A stretch of 64,000 bases of DNA, taken from Icerya purchasi. Its lineage: Eukaryota; Arthropoda; Insecta; Hemiptera; Monophlebidae. How positions within the stretch are numbered: position 1 is the first letter of the stretch; every line of letters begins with the position of its first letter. The translations under genes and the position numbers were made by a program. The stretch is from the NCBI GenBank assembly GCA_039619475.1, contig CM077115.1, positions 34,919,083 through 34,983,082 on the forward strand, in the 5' to 3' direction. Under the pieces are notes generated by a model. The model was given only the letters and a program-made list of their open reading frames with translations, did not search any database and had not been told where the DNA came from. Below, in pieces: positions 1 through 12,400 of this stretch.

Positions 1-289
1 TGACCTTTATTTATATATTAGTATCGGCAGGACTTATCCAACTATCGATTGTACTATATACCAGATTTAAGCTAAATATGTAAATGTGAAAATCAAATGA
101 AGTATAAATTTTATGACTAATTTTGTTCCTTGGTTATTTTCTTTTTTTTTTACTTTTTGTTTAAAAATAAATTCTAGGATTCCATTTTTAAGAACAGAAG
201 AAGTATTAAAGAAATAAGAACTTAAAATAATTAAAACGAAGAAATTGTTAGACGATATTAAAAAAATAGTTGTGCGACACATGGATAAT

Positions 290-690
290 TGAAGAAAAAG
301 CTAACAAAATCTTGTACACACAGTGTGGTGCCATATTATGGAATAGAAAACAAGCTAGAAAGAAGGATAATACACGAACAGCAAGTAGTGTTAAAAGTCA
401 AAGGTATTGAAAAGAATCGGTGAAGAATAAACTACATTAGAAAAAAAAAAAAAAATATATATATACTGGACATATTTTGAGGAAACGAGACACTATGACA
501 AATAGTTTCACAGGGGATAAGAGAAAAAAGAGGAAAGAAATTATTTGACCCCCATGCATATTGAAAAGAAAAAGAATATAATCAACCGAAAGAGCTAAGA
601 TGCGGGTGCTGATAGAGAAAGTATAAATTACATTTACTGAAAAGTGAAAGGCAAAATTCTAAAGGATCATCTATGTGCTGTACTATACCG
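290..690 (+). mobile_element. Decayed 3' end of an APE-type LINE
   Basis: Frame-shifted plus-strand fragments read TGHILRKRDTM and, in another frame, QIVSQGIREKRGKK. These match the C-terminal tail common in many LINE ORF2 proteins (GHVLRR-DTM...-GK--GKRGRGR). A poly-A run and TA repeat (440-463) interrupt it. Heavily mutated; no 5' part is present. Confidence 0.45.
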
Positions 691-3180
691 CAGACTGTTG
701 TAATAAAGAATTTGAAACTCGTCATTATTCCAAGAAACAGTTAATGGAAATGAACGAAGCAATTCAATAATAAAATTTAAAAAAAAAAAAACTGCCGTAG
801 AAAATGCATTTTAACGTAATTGATTAAAATAGATTAACGACATTTGCAAAAAACATTCATTGTAGACGCTTAAGGGCAGATATTATCTTTTCCAAAATCG
901 AGTTCCTAAAAAACGTTAAGAATAAAGATACTACTGCAAATGTGTATTATTATATGCATTACGTGTAGATGCGGATATATTGTACGAAATATTATCTATG
1001 ATGATATTCTTATTCATGACAGCATGGGTAACTAATAATAAAGAGAGTGGTGGGGTGCATAATGAATAAGCGCATTCGAATTAAATACATTTTTTCATCG
1101 ATGCATGTGTTGAATATATTTTGAGACTAGTCTCATTAAATGGTGCAAAGATTTTCATCTCTTGCTTTCATTCCATGTAGACCTGAGTATAGCAGCTGGT
1201 TTATATACACGCATTACATGTTAACTTGCTCTAATTGATCTAGTTATCAGCGCCGCGGGCGGGTAGTAGCGGTCATTCAATTTCACAGCCTATTAAACAT
1301 TTTAAAATCGAAAGCAAAAATAACAAAAAAGTGAACGATTTTTATTATGCGACGTTTTTCTCAATTTAAACGTCTCAGGAGGAATAAAAATTATCTTGGT
1401 GATGAGAATAGAACTTTGTTTCACTTTTAATGTAAATGACCGTATACGTAGCACAATACTGACAACAGGCAGTCGACCGCATTCCATTTTAACGATAAAC
1501 TAATAATATTGTAACTGTTTGGTGTTTTCAAATTAAAACTCAATTCTTGATTGATAACGTTTTTTTTCTTCTTTTCTTTATTCAATTTATATTTGTCTGC
1601 CTGTCACGGTCAAATATTAATTTAAACTAGCTGGAACACTCAGCGTCGTTCGGGCGAAAAATAATAATCATAAAAAAAGAACTAATTAGCAATGTTATAT
1701 TTATTTGATGAAAATTATAACAACAGCGACAATAATAGTAACAGAAGAAACTGACGAAGATTTTTTCCACGAATTGTCATGACTATTAAATGTCAAAAAG
1801 GTGGTCAACCTTTTTACTTAACTTTTCAAGTTAATATTTACGGATAAACTATATTTGCCGTTTTATTTCGTAGAGCTGTATAATCAGTGCTCCAATTTTA
1901 ATTATTAGTTTATACGGCGACCCAGAGGATTCCAGCTATTAAAAAATTTTATAGGAAAATGTACAGATTCATCAGAATTTACCATACTATCATTGCATGG
2001 TTTCTACTTGCTGTAAACTGTACATATACTAATAAATAAACGAAAATTAATTTCTTCAGCAATATTATTAATATTACTAAAAAATGTTCCTTTATTATTT
2101 GATGATAAAACGACCGCGCATATTTTATTACCATCTTTTTTTCCGGTTTACTTTTCAAAAGCATGTCTAATATTTAATTAAAACTTATGTTAATCATTTC
2201 GGTTCATGGAAAAAACCTTTGCATTACAACTTGAAACAAAGCCAGCTCTACCAACCACTCATGCAGGATCGTGTATTATCGATTTGATCTTCGAAAGTTG
2301 ATTCTAAAAATTGCATAAGTTACTTCAGCTATCAGAAACCCATACTGCCCATCACTTCTAAGGGTCACGTGAAACAAGAATAACATTTTTTAAAAATAAA
2401 ATTGCCATTATTATTTCTTTTCAAATTCAAGACGTTTATTACTGCATCTTCAATTTTAACATATCGTAAAGAAACAGCTGAAAATATCAGAGATATTAAC
2501 AGAGAGCAAACACGTCTAAAACATGTTCCATTTTTTTTAAATTTTAGCCGTAGGCTCTAAATTTGGGGGGGGGAGGTCGGTCCGGGGGATTTCCAACGGG
2601 GAAACGTCCAACGCCGATTTTTTTTAAATCTTTAGTTTTTTCACCCTACTTTTTTTCTCGCTGCATTGATAAAAATTGGCATGGATCGTCTGCGACACAT
2701 CAAAAAATTATATAAATTATACAGTAAAACCTTTCTCGGAAATCATTGATGAAAACCTACCAAAAGAAGAAGAAGAAAAAATACTTGTAATTATGCAGTA
2801 GTAATTCAATACTATGTCTACGTTATAAAGCTGCTTACAATGAAATACTTGTAAAACCTAAACTTCTTTAATCCGCGACCAACCCATATTTCGCGAGTGG
2901 AGTTTTTTCATAAACCTTCTCTGGCATGTCAGCATCGGGCTAAATTGCATTGCAATCAGGTAGTTGGTTTGCTGATGCATACAAGATAAGCAAAGAAACA
3001 TTAGTTATTATCTATATATAGATCTACCCCTGGACTGATTATTTACAATTCACGAATCCGAGTTTGTTAGATATTTAACAAATGAAGACAATGACATGGG
3101 TTTATATCAATATACTTAGCCAATAATAAACACGTATTTTAGTTCATTTTAATTGATATTGTAACAATGTGACTGGTAAG

Positions 3181-3186
3181 TTTATT
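3181..3186 (-). terminator. Candidate polyadenylation signal for Rsf1
   Basis: TTTATT on the plus strand reads AATAAA on the minus strand, 182 nt after the stop codon and the first such hexamer downstream. The 3' UTR would be about 200 nt. Motif only; no transcript evidence. Confidence 0.45.
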
Positions 3187-3367
3187 AGTTTTTGGAAATT
3201 CGGATTGAAAAACATTTTAAGTTCTTATACGTAATCAAAACATCTGCATGCGAAATGTAACTGATTCATTTTAAACGGATTATCTAAAAGAAAATTAAAC
3301 TTATATACCTGCAGGCTATAAACAACAGATGTGCATACAACGCAGTGACTTTAGCTAATAACAATTT

Positions 3368-6300
3368 CTACTCGTCTAAATCATTTTCTCGTTGGCTTGA
3401 AAAATAGGAAACTAAACCACCAAATTCTCCGGTTGATTCATCATCGATATCGTTGTCTTCGTGAGAATCGGACGGATATGGTGCTTTATCTCGTTGTATT
3501 CCGAATGACGTCGTGCTGCCGCTATTGCTGCTGCTGCTGCTGCTACCGGTGTTGCTACTAATGGCCGATGATGACGTTACGGCGGCCGCGGCATGGTAAT
3601 GAAAATCAGCAGCTGTCGTTGCATGAGAAGGAATTTGGTGAGCCGAAGTTAAGGGCAGTGATAGTACTTGCGGATGGTATTCAGATGACGTAGAAGGAGG
3701 ACCAGGCGGTTTCGCTGGTAAAGAATTAAGAGGTGCTACTTGAGCAGTAGTATAGGTTTGTGATTTCGATGAGGATACGGAAGATGGCTGCGAAAAAGAT
3801 CTGGCCGCTGAAAATGCGCTACTACCGTGTTGCTGTGCCGGCACCGGACAGTAAGACGGTCTGGACAAAGCGGCTAGTGAAATCGGTAGGTGCGAGGTAT
3901 TCGAGGGAGCGCTCGGATGCGATTTAACGGGTTGACTACTATTCGACGATTGCTGATGAGCAATACTGGCAGCCTTGATCATAGTTTGATGCAATGTCAA
4001 TATCGGATTGAAGGGCGCTTTTGACTGAATAGGACTGGTCTTGACTCGAACGATGTTCGGACTACTGGACGAGGATGGAACGTGTGACGCCGGCGGTTTA
4101 ATTATCGGCTGATTATACGAGGTTAGATTTGCGACTGACTTTGCTGGACTCGCGGATGGAGTCGTGTACGGCTTAGTGGATAAATTATGCGTCGCATTCG
4201 ATGATGGAGCGGGGTTCTTAGGCGTAGCGGCAACATTAATCGGTTTTCCAGTGGAAACCGCGATTGACATCGAAGGTTTACTAGTTGGCTGAATAGACGC
4301 CGATGGTTTTGATGGACTACTCGAGGATTTCACGATCGAAGTGGCCGGTAATAGTGGCGGACAACTCGATAACTCCTGCTTTACAGCAAATTTCGATGTA
4401 GATGTATTAACGGCGGAAGAGGATGCAACGGGATCGCTACTATCAGGTGTTTGCATTTTTGTCGCCATATTAGCTGCGTTAAGAATAGGAGGAGATTCGG
4501 AACGAGTAGACGGTTCAGTTTTTATGTTTAATTCTAGCGGCGTAGATGAAATGTTAGAAGACGATTTGGTAAGCTGAGCCTTTAAGTGATTCTGGTGCTG
4601 CGGCGACGAAAGTGAAGAAGGCGGCAATGACGTTTTAGTACTCGAACAACTGTCCGGATTGGTATTACTTGGAATCGCCGACGACGAATGCGGTTTTTCT
4701 GCGGAGGCATTCTCTTCCCGTTTGATGGCAAATGAATGCACTGACGGTGACGACGATGACGACGATGACGGGTGCAGTTGCAAATTAATCGGAGAGAATT
4801 GTTCACTTTTGTGCGACTTTTCGATTGGCGAAACCGTTAAACGTGGACGGTGCTCTTTAATAAGCGCAGTAGTAAGCGAAACATTACTGCTACCACCGTT
4901 ACTGTTACTATTCATTTTATTATTATTACTGTTACTATTATTAGTATTATTACTATTACTATTATTATTACTGGTAATTGTGAGGGCGGAAGAATTTTCA
5001 GTTTTAACCGGTAAACTGAATGTTGTCGCTGGATCACTATCTACAGGCTCACTTTTAATTCTCGGATTAGCAGCAGAATTATGTATACGTTCTGAAATTT
5101 TTGGACGGCCAATAGAGCAATCGACCGGAACTGAGTTAGCTGTTTGTTGTAACGCTTGAGCAGAATTAAATCGAGCTCTGGTTGGCGTGATTTTAACCCG
5201 TTTAGACGATATCCCGGTACCTGTGCTTGGTGGCCCGCGCACTTGAGGCATATTCGGAGAACGGGTATAGGTTACGGCGGTTGCCGTGTTGGTTGAAAGC
5301 GGTACGACAGTTGTTCGCATATTAATCGGCTGCATAGATGGTATCGGCTTTAACATGTGCAGCGGTATCATTTCGGGCGGTTCCTCATCTGACCGTTGCT
5401 GCTGCTGCTGCTGCTGTTGATGTCCGTGCGGGTGACTTGCGAACGACTTTTTCGGTGGAGTAATTTTCGACGCGCGAATTGCCGTTTTTTGATTTTGTGG
5501 ATGCTGTTGTTGCTGTTGTTGTTGTTGTTGCTGCTGCTGTTCAATCATCGATTGTATGCCGGCTAGATTACCCATTATCGGTATTGTATTGGAGGAACGA
5601 GGAATCATCGGAAGTACATTTGACGACATAACGTTCGGGACTGTTGTTGTTCTGATGGGTTGCATCGGTCGATTAATCACCACCCGGTTACCTTGCATGC
5701 TGGTATTGATAACCATCGCCCCGGGAGGCAAAATATGTCGTTGAGAAGCGTGCGACATCATTAACGGAGAATTTAGCATACTTTTCTCCGGATTATCCAT
5801 TAATTTTGAAGGAGAAACCACTCGGATCGGTCGTGGAACCACCTTGTCGACTTTTTCTTCCGCGTCCGCCGTTTTAGCGGCATTTTCGTCGTGGTACGAC
5901 AACGGTTCGCTCTTAATCGTTACAGTCGCAACAGTTTCATTGTTCGCTACTGCCGAAGCAGTTGTCTTAGTTGCGGCAATACGACTAACATACTCAGACG
6001 TAGGTCTACCGTTGCTGCCGGTTGTTGATTTAGAAACAGCGGCGTTAATTTTGGGCATGTAGATTTGCGGTGAATCGTTCTTGTCAATTTGTTTGTTGTT
6101 TGCGAAAATTTTCGATTTATTCTCAACCGGGTCTCCATTACTTTCCGACGACGGTACCGTGTTATTTTCATTAAGAACTGCTTTCGGCGCTGCCGCAGCG
6201 ACTGTCGGTGGCGCATCATTCGAAGACGATGGAACTTTTCTCGCGCTATCAGCAGCGACTTTAGCGACGGCGGCATTTTGCCGTTTACTGTTTATACTAC

Positions 6301-6471
6301 ATATTTCGTTCGCATTTAGAATCGTAGTATGCTGTCGAACGTTTATTTCCGGTGTTGCCTTAGAATACGTTTTAATGCTAGCATTTTCAAATGTACTGGC
6401 TTCTTCATTTTTCCCATCAATCGGTTCCTCCTTTTTCGACGATAAAGCTGCTTTCAGTTTGCTATTATCGG
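3368..6471 (-). CDS. Rsf1: Rsf1 exon 19, 3.1-kb low-complexity C-terminal exon
   Basis: About 1033 codons then TAG at 3370-3368. It is rich in Ser, Pro, Thr, Ala and Asn. PolyQ tracts lie at about 5500-5543 and 5396-5418, an Asn/Ser tract at about 4910-4975, and Ser runs at 3520-3550 and 4740-4770. Short repeated IK-E-P/KTEP motifs (for example RIKSEPVDSD, NIKTEPSTRS) resemble SUMO-acceptor consensus sites. The end is acidic (SHEDNDIDDEST, ENDLDE); human RSF1 also ends acidic. No folded domain is visible. The acceptor is TTTGTGCAG. Confidence 0.9.
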
Positions 6472-9400
6472 CTGCACAAACAAAATAGTTCACGTGGTTG
6501 TTTAAATAGACATATATTAAATGCTCCGCGTATTTTTTTTTTTTTTTTCCAACTCTCCTAGAAATAACATTTACTATACGATATTATAGATCCGGCTCTT
6601 TTCAAATACCGATTAGCATGAGATAAGGCAGTGTTCATTTGCCTAAACACTACATACATTGGCATCATCGGTGACGAATCGTATATTTAATTATACAATG
6701 CCTGCGAATGCGTACAGAGGCATTCGACTTCCTTTTTTTATCCTTTTTTTAGGTAGCGAATTGTAGCCGTATTTTTCGTCTAATTTCCACTTATTCAAAT
6801 ACTTTGTAGACTTTATGATCATTCAGTGATACTCGTAGATAACTTGAAATTTATCGGAATACCCGATTAGAAATATCATTTTCAGGGACATCGAGATAGT
6901 TATTCTGATCGCGCAAATTTTGTTTAAAATCGCAGAATTAAATTAATAAATTTTCCGCAATTAAAAAGCAAAGATAGAAAAAAAAATCAGCGTAATAAAT
7001 TTAAATAAAAAAAAAAAAAAAAAAAAAAAGCTACAACGGCGCATGTATAGCAATTATTTAAAAACATAAATTCGTAACTAAAAACTTAAATTTGCATCGA
7101 ATAGAGACTGTGCTACACGAGGGAAACGTTACTTTATAGTCTGCTCGCGATTTTTTTAAAAACTTTATAACGCACAAAAATTTCCTATTTACTTTTTATA
7201 CAGATTTGAAATTGCAGACGATTTTAGTACTAAAAATAATTCTCCAAACGGACCTCTGTATTCTACTGATGCTGTGGAATGCTTAAAAATCGAGCTCTGC
7301 CGGAATATCTGTTAGGCTAGTGAATCATCCGTGTTGTTCAAAATACAGATATGAATGATGGCGGCGACTAAAATTATCGCGGGGATTGTAATATATGTTT
7401 AAAGAAAACTTAATCGTTAAACACAAACCTGCTGGTTCGTCACTTTTCTTTTCGACATCTTCCTCACTGCTATCGTGAATACTCGGCGAAATTTCATCTT
7501 CAGATTCCACACCATCTATCGCGTCATTTTCTTGATATGGTTCCTCTTCTTCTTCTTGGATATATTCATCGTCATCGCTTAGTTTTTTCGGTTTATTCCT
7601 CGAATAAGTAGTATCCTAAGACGAAGAATTTTACAAAAATTACAATATTAAAGTGGTGGTGTACCTTCGCTTTGAAAATCGCTGCGTATATTTTCCGTAC
7701 AAACTACATCAGAGAAATGGGGGCCCCCCTCCAATTAAAATAATTTATTGAGTTTTGTCAAACCCGAAGACACGAAACTTGGCGGATACGAAGATTTAGT
7801 GACGATAAACTGTCCGCAGTACATAAGAAAAAATCCGTAGCAAAAATCGTTTTCTCCATGCGCGTTGGGGGTCGAGTACGTTCATTTCACACTAAAAATT
7901 ACTCATTTTTTCGCTAGCCCCCACAATGCATTATAATACGACACATCCGTATAGTTATTGTCAAAAAAGATATATATATATATACATATTTATAGATATA
8001 TTTATATACACACAAAGGGCAGCAGTAACCATCAGTACCAACGGCGGGCGGAAACCATATGTTGGATTGGGCGTAAGAAACAACAGAGGACAAAGACTGG
8101 TAGATTTCTGCAACCAAGAGGATCTAATAATAACTAACATATGGTTTATGGCTCCGTTAAGGAGGTGATACACATGGAAAGCGCCAGGTGACAGATTGAG
8201 GATACAAATAGATTATGTAATGGTAAAGAGAAGATACCGTAATCAAGTAAAGAAAGCTATGGCATATCCAGACGCAAACGGGGACACAGATCATAATTTA
8301 GTGATTAATAGAAACTGAACTACAATTTAGGAAACAGATAAAAAGAACAGTAACAAGAGCAGCAACTGCGGTACTAGGTTATATACAGCACAGGAAAAAG
8401 AAGTCTTGGATCACGCAGGAGATACTGGAGTTAATGGATGTGAAACGTCAACGTAAAAGTGCTGTTGATGTGAAAGGCAAAGAAGAGTACAAGCGCCTAA
8501 AAAACAGCATCACAAGTAAATGTCGAAAAGAAAAAGAAAAGTGGTGGAAAGAACAATGTGACGAACTAGATGATCTATGCAAACAGCACAAAACAAAACT
8601 ACTGTATAAAAAGATTAAATGTATCGATAGAGGGAGGAATACAGTGTGCCCTTTTTTTAAAACGACAAGATGATACCAACACAATCGATGAACAACGAGA
8701 AATCTGGCGACAATACATAAAAAAAACAATACAGTACAAAAGACACAATGAGGATACAAACTGAGCAAAAAGAAAAAGAAGAGTGGATACCACTTCGAGA
8801 AGAAGTTGATGCAGCAATAAACACAATGCATCGGAACAAAGCACCAGGAATCGGCAGTATGCAAGCAGAACTAATTATTCACGGTGGAAAAGAACTGCAT
8901 AATAAATTATATGACCTGGTGTGTAAAATTTACAGAGAAGAAAATTGGCCGGAAAATATGGTTACATCTGTGCTAGTGCAAATTCCCAAAAAAATGCGTC
9001 CAAAAGGTTATGAAGAGTACAGGCCAATCAGCTTAGTTACACACGCATCGAAAATCATGTTACAAATTATAAAGAACAGAATGGAAAGGTATATAGAACC
9101 GTGCATCGATGATGCGCACTATGATTTCAAAAAGGGGTCATCAACAAAAGATGCGATTGCGGCATTAAGAATCACGGGAGAAAGAATAATTGCTTTAAGC
9201 GGTAAAATATATGTATGCTACGTTGATTATTCCAAAGCATTTGATAGAGTAGAATGGAATCAATTATTTAAGACACTGAAAATGGTAAATATACCGGATG
9301 ATAAACTGATAGCATTAATACAGAAGTTATACGAGAACCAAAGGGCGACGGTAAAATGGAGGAATAAACTGTCTAAAACAACAAAAATTGCCAAAGGAGT

Positions 9401-12400
9401 GCGACAAGGATGTCTACTATCACCGGCGCTATTTAATATTTACTTCGAATTCATAACAAGTGAAGCATTAGAAGGAGTTCAAGAAGGTGTAAAATTGGTG
9501 GACGATGTATAAAAATTATGAAGTTCGCGGACGACCGAGTATTAATTTCAGATAGCCAAAATGGACTGTCAAAAATGGTACAAAGATTAAGCTGTGTAGC
9601 AGAAAAATATGGAATGAAAATAAACACTGAAAAAACAAAGCGCATCAGCAAAACGCCGGTGGAAATGAATAAAGCAATCAATAAGCAAAAGGTAGAACAA
9701 GTAGGGAGTCCTTCAGATATCTAGGACACATAATAACGAAGAATGTATATTGTAGCAAAGAAATCCGCCGAAGCATTGCAATGGCAAAAGTGGCGTTCAT
9801 GAGAAAAAGACAGGTGATTACGCAGAACACACTCTCTATTGGACTGCGGAAACGAATCGTTAAGTCGTATGTATGGGCAGTGGCACTTTACGCGGCGGAA
9901 ACATGGAAGCTAAACAAGAAAGATAGACAGAAAATTGAAGCTTTCGAAACATGGTGCTGGCGACGCATGTTGAAAATCTCGTGGGTTGATAAAATATCGA
10001 ACGAGGAAGTTTTTAATCGAGCACAAGAAAAAAGATCACTCTTGAACACGATCAAGAAAACAAGGCTGAAATGGATAGGGCATGTGTTAAGACATAATAT
10101 CCTACTGAAAGATATCATAGAAGGAAAAATAGCCATGCGCAGACCGAGAGGAAGACTAAACGCTGGTGGATACAATCAAGAAGGAAGCAAACATCAAGAC
10201 ATACGCGGAACTGAAAAGGCGAACAGCGGATAGGAAAAGGTGGAGAGGACTTGGACGATCGGGGCAAACCAGTCAAACGACTAAAACACCGATCGATACT
10301 ACACAAATAAAAATAAGTAAATAAATATGGACATGTGTTATTACATTTCACGATTTTTATACTTCGAAATTAAAAATTGTTGTAGAACAATAAAGAAAAA
10401 CATCAGCTGTTACAAACCACGAGGCAAGGTGTTATTTCATTTCATTATGTAGATTAAATTAATTTTTACCTGTTACGAAAATGCTCGATTCTGCGACTCT
10501 CCTTATCAGAGGTACAACAGTTCTTACCGAAGATTATTTCGCGTTATTTTAGTACTGTAAAATCAAAACTAATAAATAAAATGTGTCTATTATTTTTTTA
10601 TTTTCCCCCCTTATCAATTTTCATTAATATAGTATTTTAAAAATGTTTGCCTCGTCCGCCCGTTTGTTCGAATTAATTTGAATCGAACTGGGTTCATGCG
10701 ACGACTTCAAGTAACCTTTCTTTCACTTCTACTAATTTTTAGCGAAACTACTGCTGAACAGGTATCGATAATTGTTATTATAATGCTTATGATGTAATAA
10801 CTAATTCTGCTATTGTTGCATAGCACCAAAAAGTAATAATTCGTTTTCTTTGAATCGATTAAAAATTTCCCAAAATTTCAAAAGACCGGCAGTTGCAAAA
10901 ATAATTTTTAGCGAACATACAACGAACCGTTATTATATGGTATAACGTCGTCGGTTTAAGAAATATTCACCGGCGCACGAAAAGAATTTTTCATTATTTT
11001 CAAAAAAAAAAAATTATCCGAAATTACACGAGCAATGTCGTATCAGTTATTAAATAAAACTTAAGACAAAATATATTGATCAAATAAGACGAATTGCAAA
11101 ATAATAAAAGCAAGGTGGACTGCATTCTTCTTGGCAGAACGTTCGAAATATCTGCAATAATTTGAAGAGAATAGAAGACCAAGTTTCGTTCTCTCGAAGG
11201 AACTCCAACTTTTTACTGTCACAAGTTTCTTTAGTACCCGTTTATTCCTAACTGAGCAGACCTCTGAGAGCATCTTGCATCCGGAATAATTTTGATATTG
11301 CAAGATTCAACTATGATAGTTGGAAACTTCAACTCTATTAACTCAACTTGAGCTGACGGTACAAACTTAAGCTCACTAACATTAACAAATCGGAAAAAGA
11401 ATAAATCGCTTTTTTTTTTTCCAACTCCGTACTAAGCTCTGAATGTGCGGAACTGTTCAAATGAATACAGCAGATCAACAACGATATTTAAACGAAAGTA
11501 GGAAATAAAGCAGATAATTTTAAGGTTACCAGGAGAGAAAAATAATACCAATAAAAATCACATTATCGACCGATCATTAATCAGTCTTGGCAGCTTCGTA
11601 GATTATTATCGATTATCAAAAGTGATACTATCGCATTTTTGTACATTTAGTACGTGATCGACCACTTTTTACCGTTCATTTATATATCAAAAACGAATTT
11701 TAATTTCAAACTACACATAACAATCAATAAGGATTACAATAGCGAATATTATAATACATATTTCACTCGGAATTGCAAGACATACAAGCAGGAGTACCGC
11801 AAGGAAGTGTCCTCGGACCAATTTTATATTTATTATATACCGCTGATATTCCTGTTAACGAGCATGTCACAACGGCCATGTTTGCAGACGACACAGCTGT
11901 GATGGCTATGGGAAATAATATAGCAGAATCAACTATGAACGTGCAGTCGCACATCAAAAACATTTGGAAGTGGACAAGAAAATGGAAAATAAACCTTAAT
12001 GAAGAAAAACCAGTACATATTAACTTTACAAAATCGAAGAATCCAGTACTGTCCGATTGAAATTACCTCAAAAATTGTACCCATGCGTGAAATATCTAGG
12101 TATGCATTTGGATTCGGGATTGAACTGGTCTATGCATATTAATAAAAAAGTAGAACAACTAAAGTTGAAAATGTTGCAGATGAAATGGCTTATTGGAACA
12201 CAGAGTATTCTGTCGCTGAGCAATAAATTGTTGGTTTATAATCAAATACTAAAACCAGCGTGGAGTTATGGTTGTCAGCTTTGGGGTTGTGCTAAAGTAG
12301 CCAACGTAAAAAAAATCCAGATGTTCCAGAACAAAGTGCTTAGGACTATCACTAATGCCAGGCAATATGAAAGAAACGATGATATTCATCGGGATCTTCA

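Larger units (their letters stand above)
1..3367. other. 3' flank of Rsf1, intergenic, mostly featureless
   Basis: AT-rich non-coding DNA with no gene I can support. A decayed LINE tail lies at about 290-690 (separate entry). An unusual G-run followed by a GC-richer patch lies at 2563-2612. The remaining short frames have no recognisable similarity. Confidence 0.6.

Noticed and set aside
2715..2900. Possible Tigger-like MITE beginning CAGTAAAACCTTTCTCGG
   Set aside because: The supposed inverted partner (GTAAAACCTAAACTTC at about 2852) is in direct, not inverted, orientation and matches weakly. No target duplication.
4659..5159. 166-codon plus-strand frame with a long Leu run
   Set aside because: It is the complement of the Asn/Ser tract in Rsf1 exon 19 (AAT/AGT repeats read as ATT/ACT or TTA). 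A shadow frame.
7926..8168. Independent small plus-strand gene
   Set aside because: Its C-terminal half is the endonuclease tail of the LINE at 7926-10326, and the N-terminal half is a TA microsatellite read through.
8448..8864. 138-codon minus-strand frame rich in Phe, Leu, Cys and Ser
   Set aside because: Antisense shadow of the Lys/Glu-rich LINE connector.
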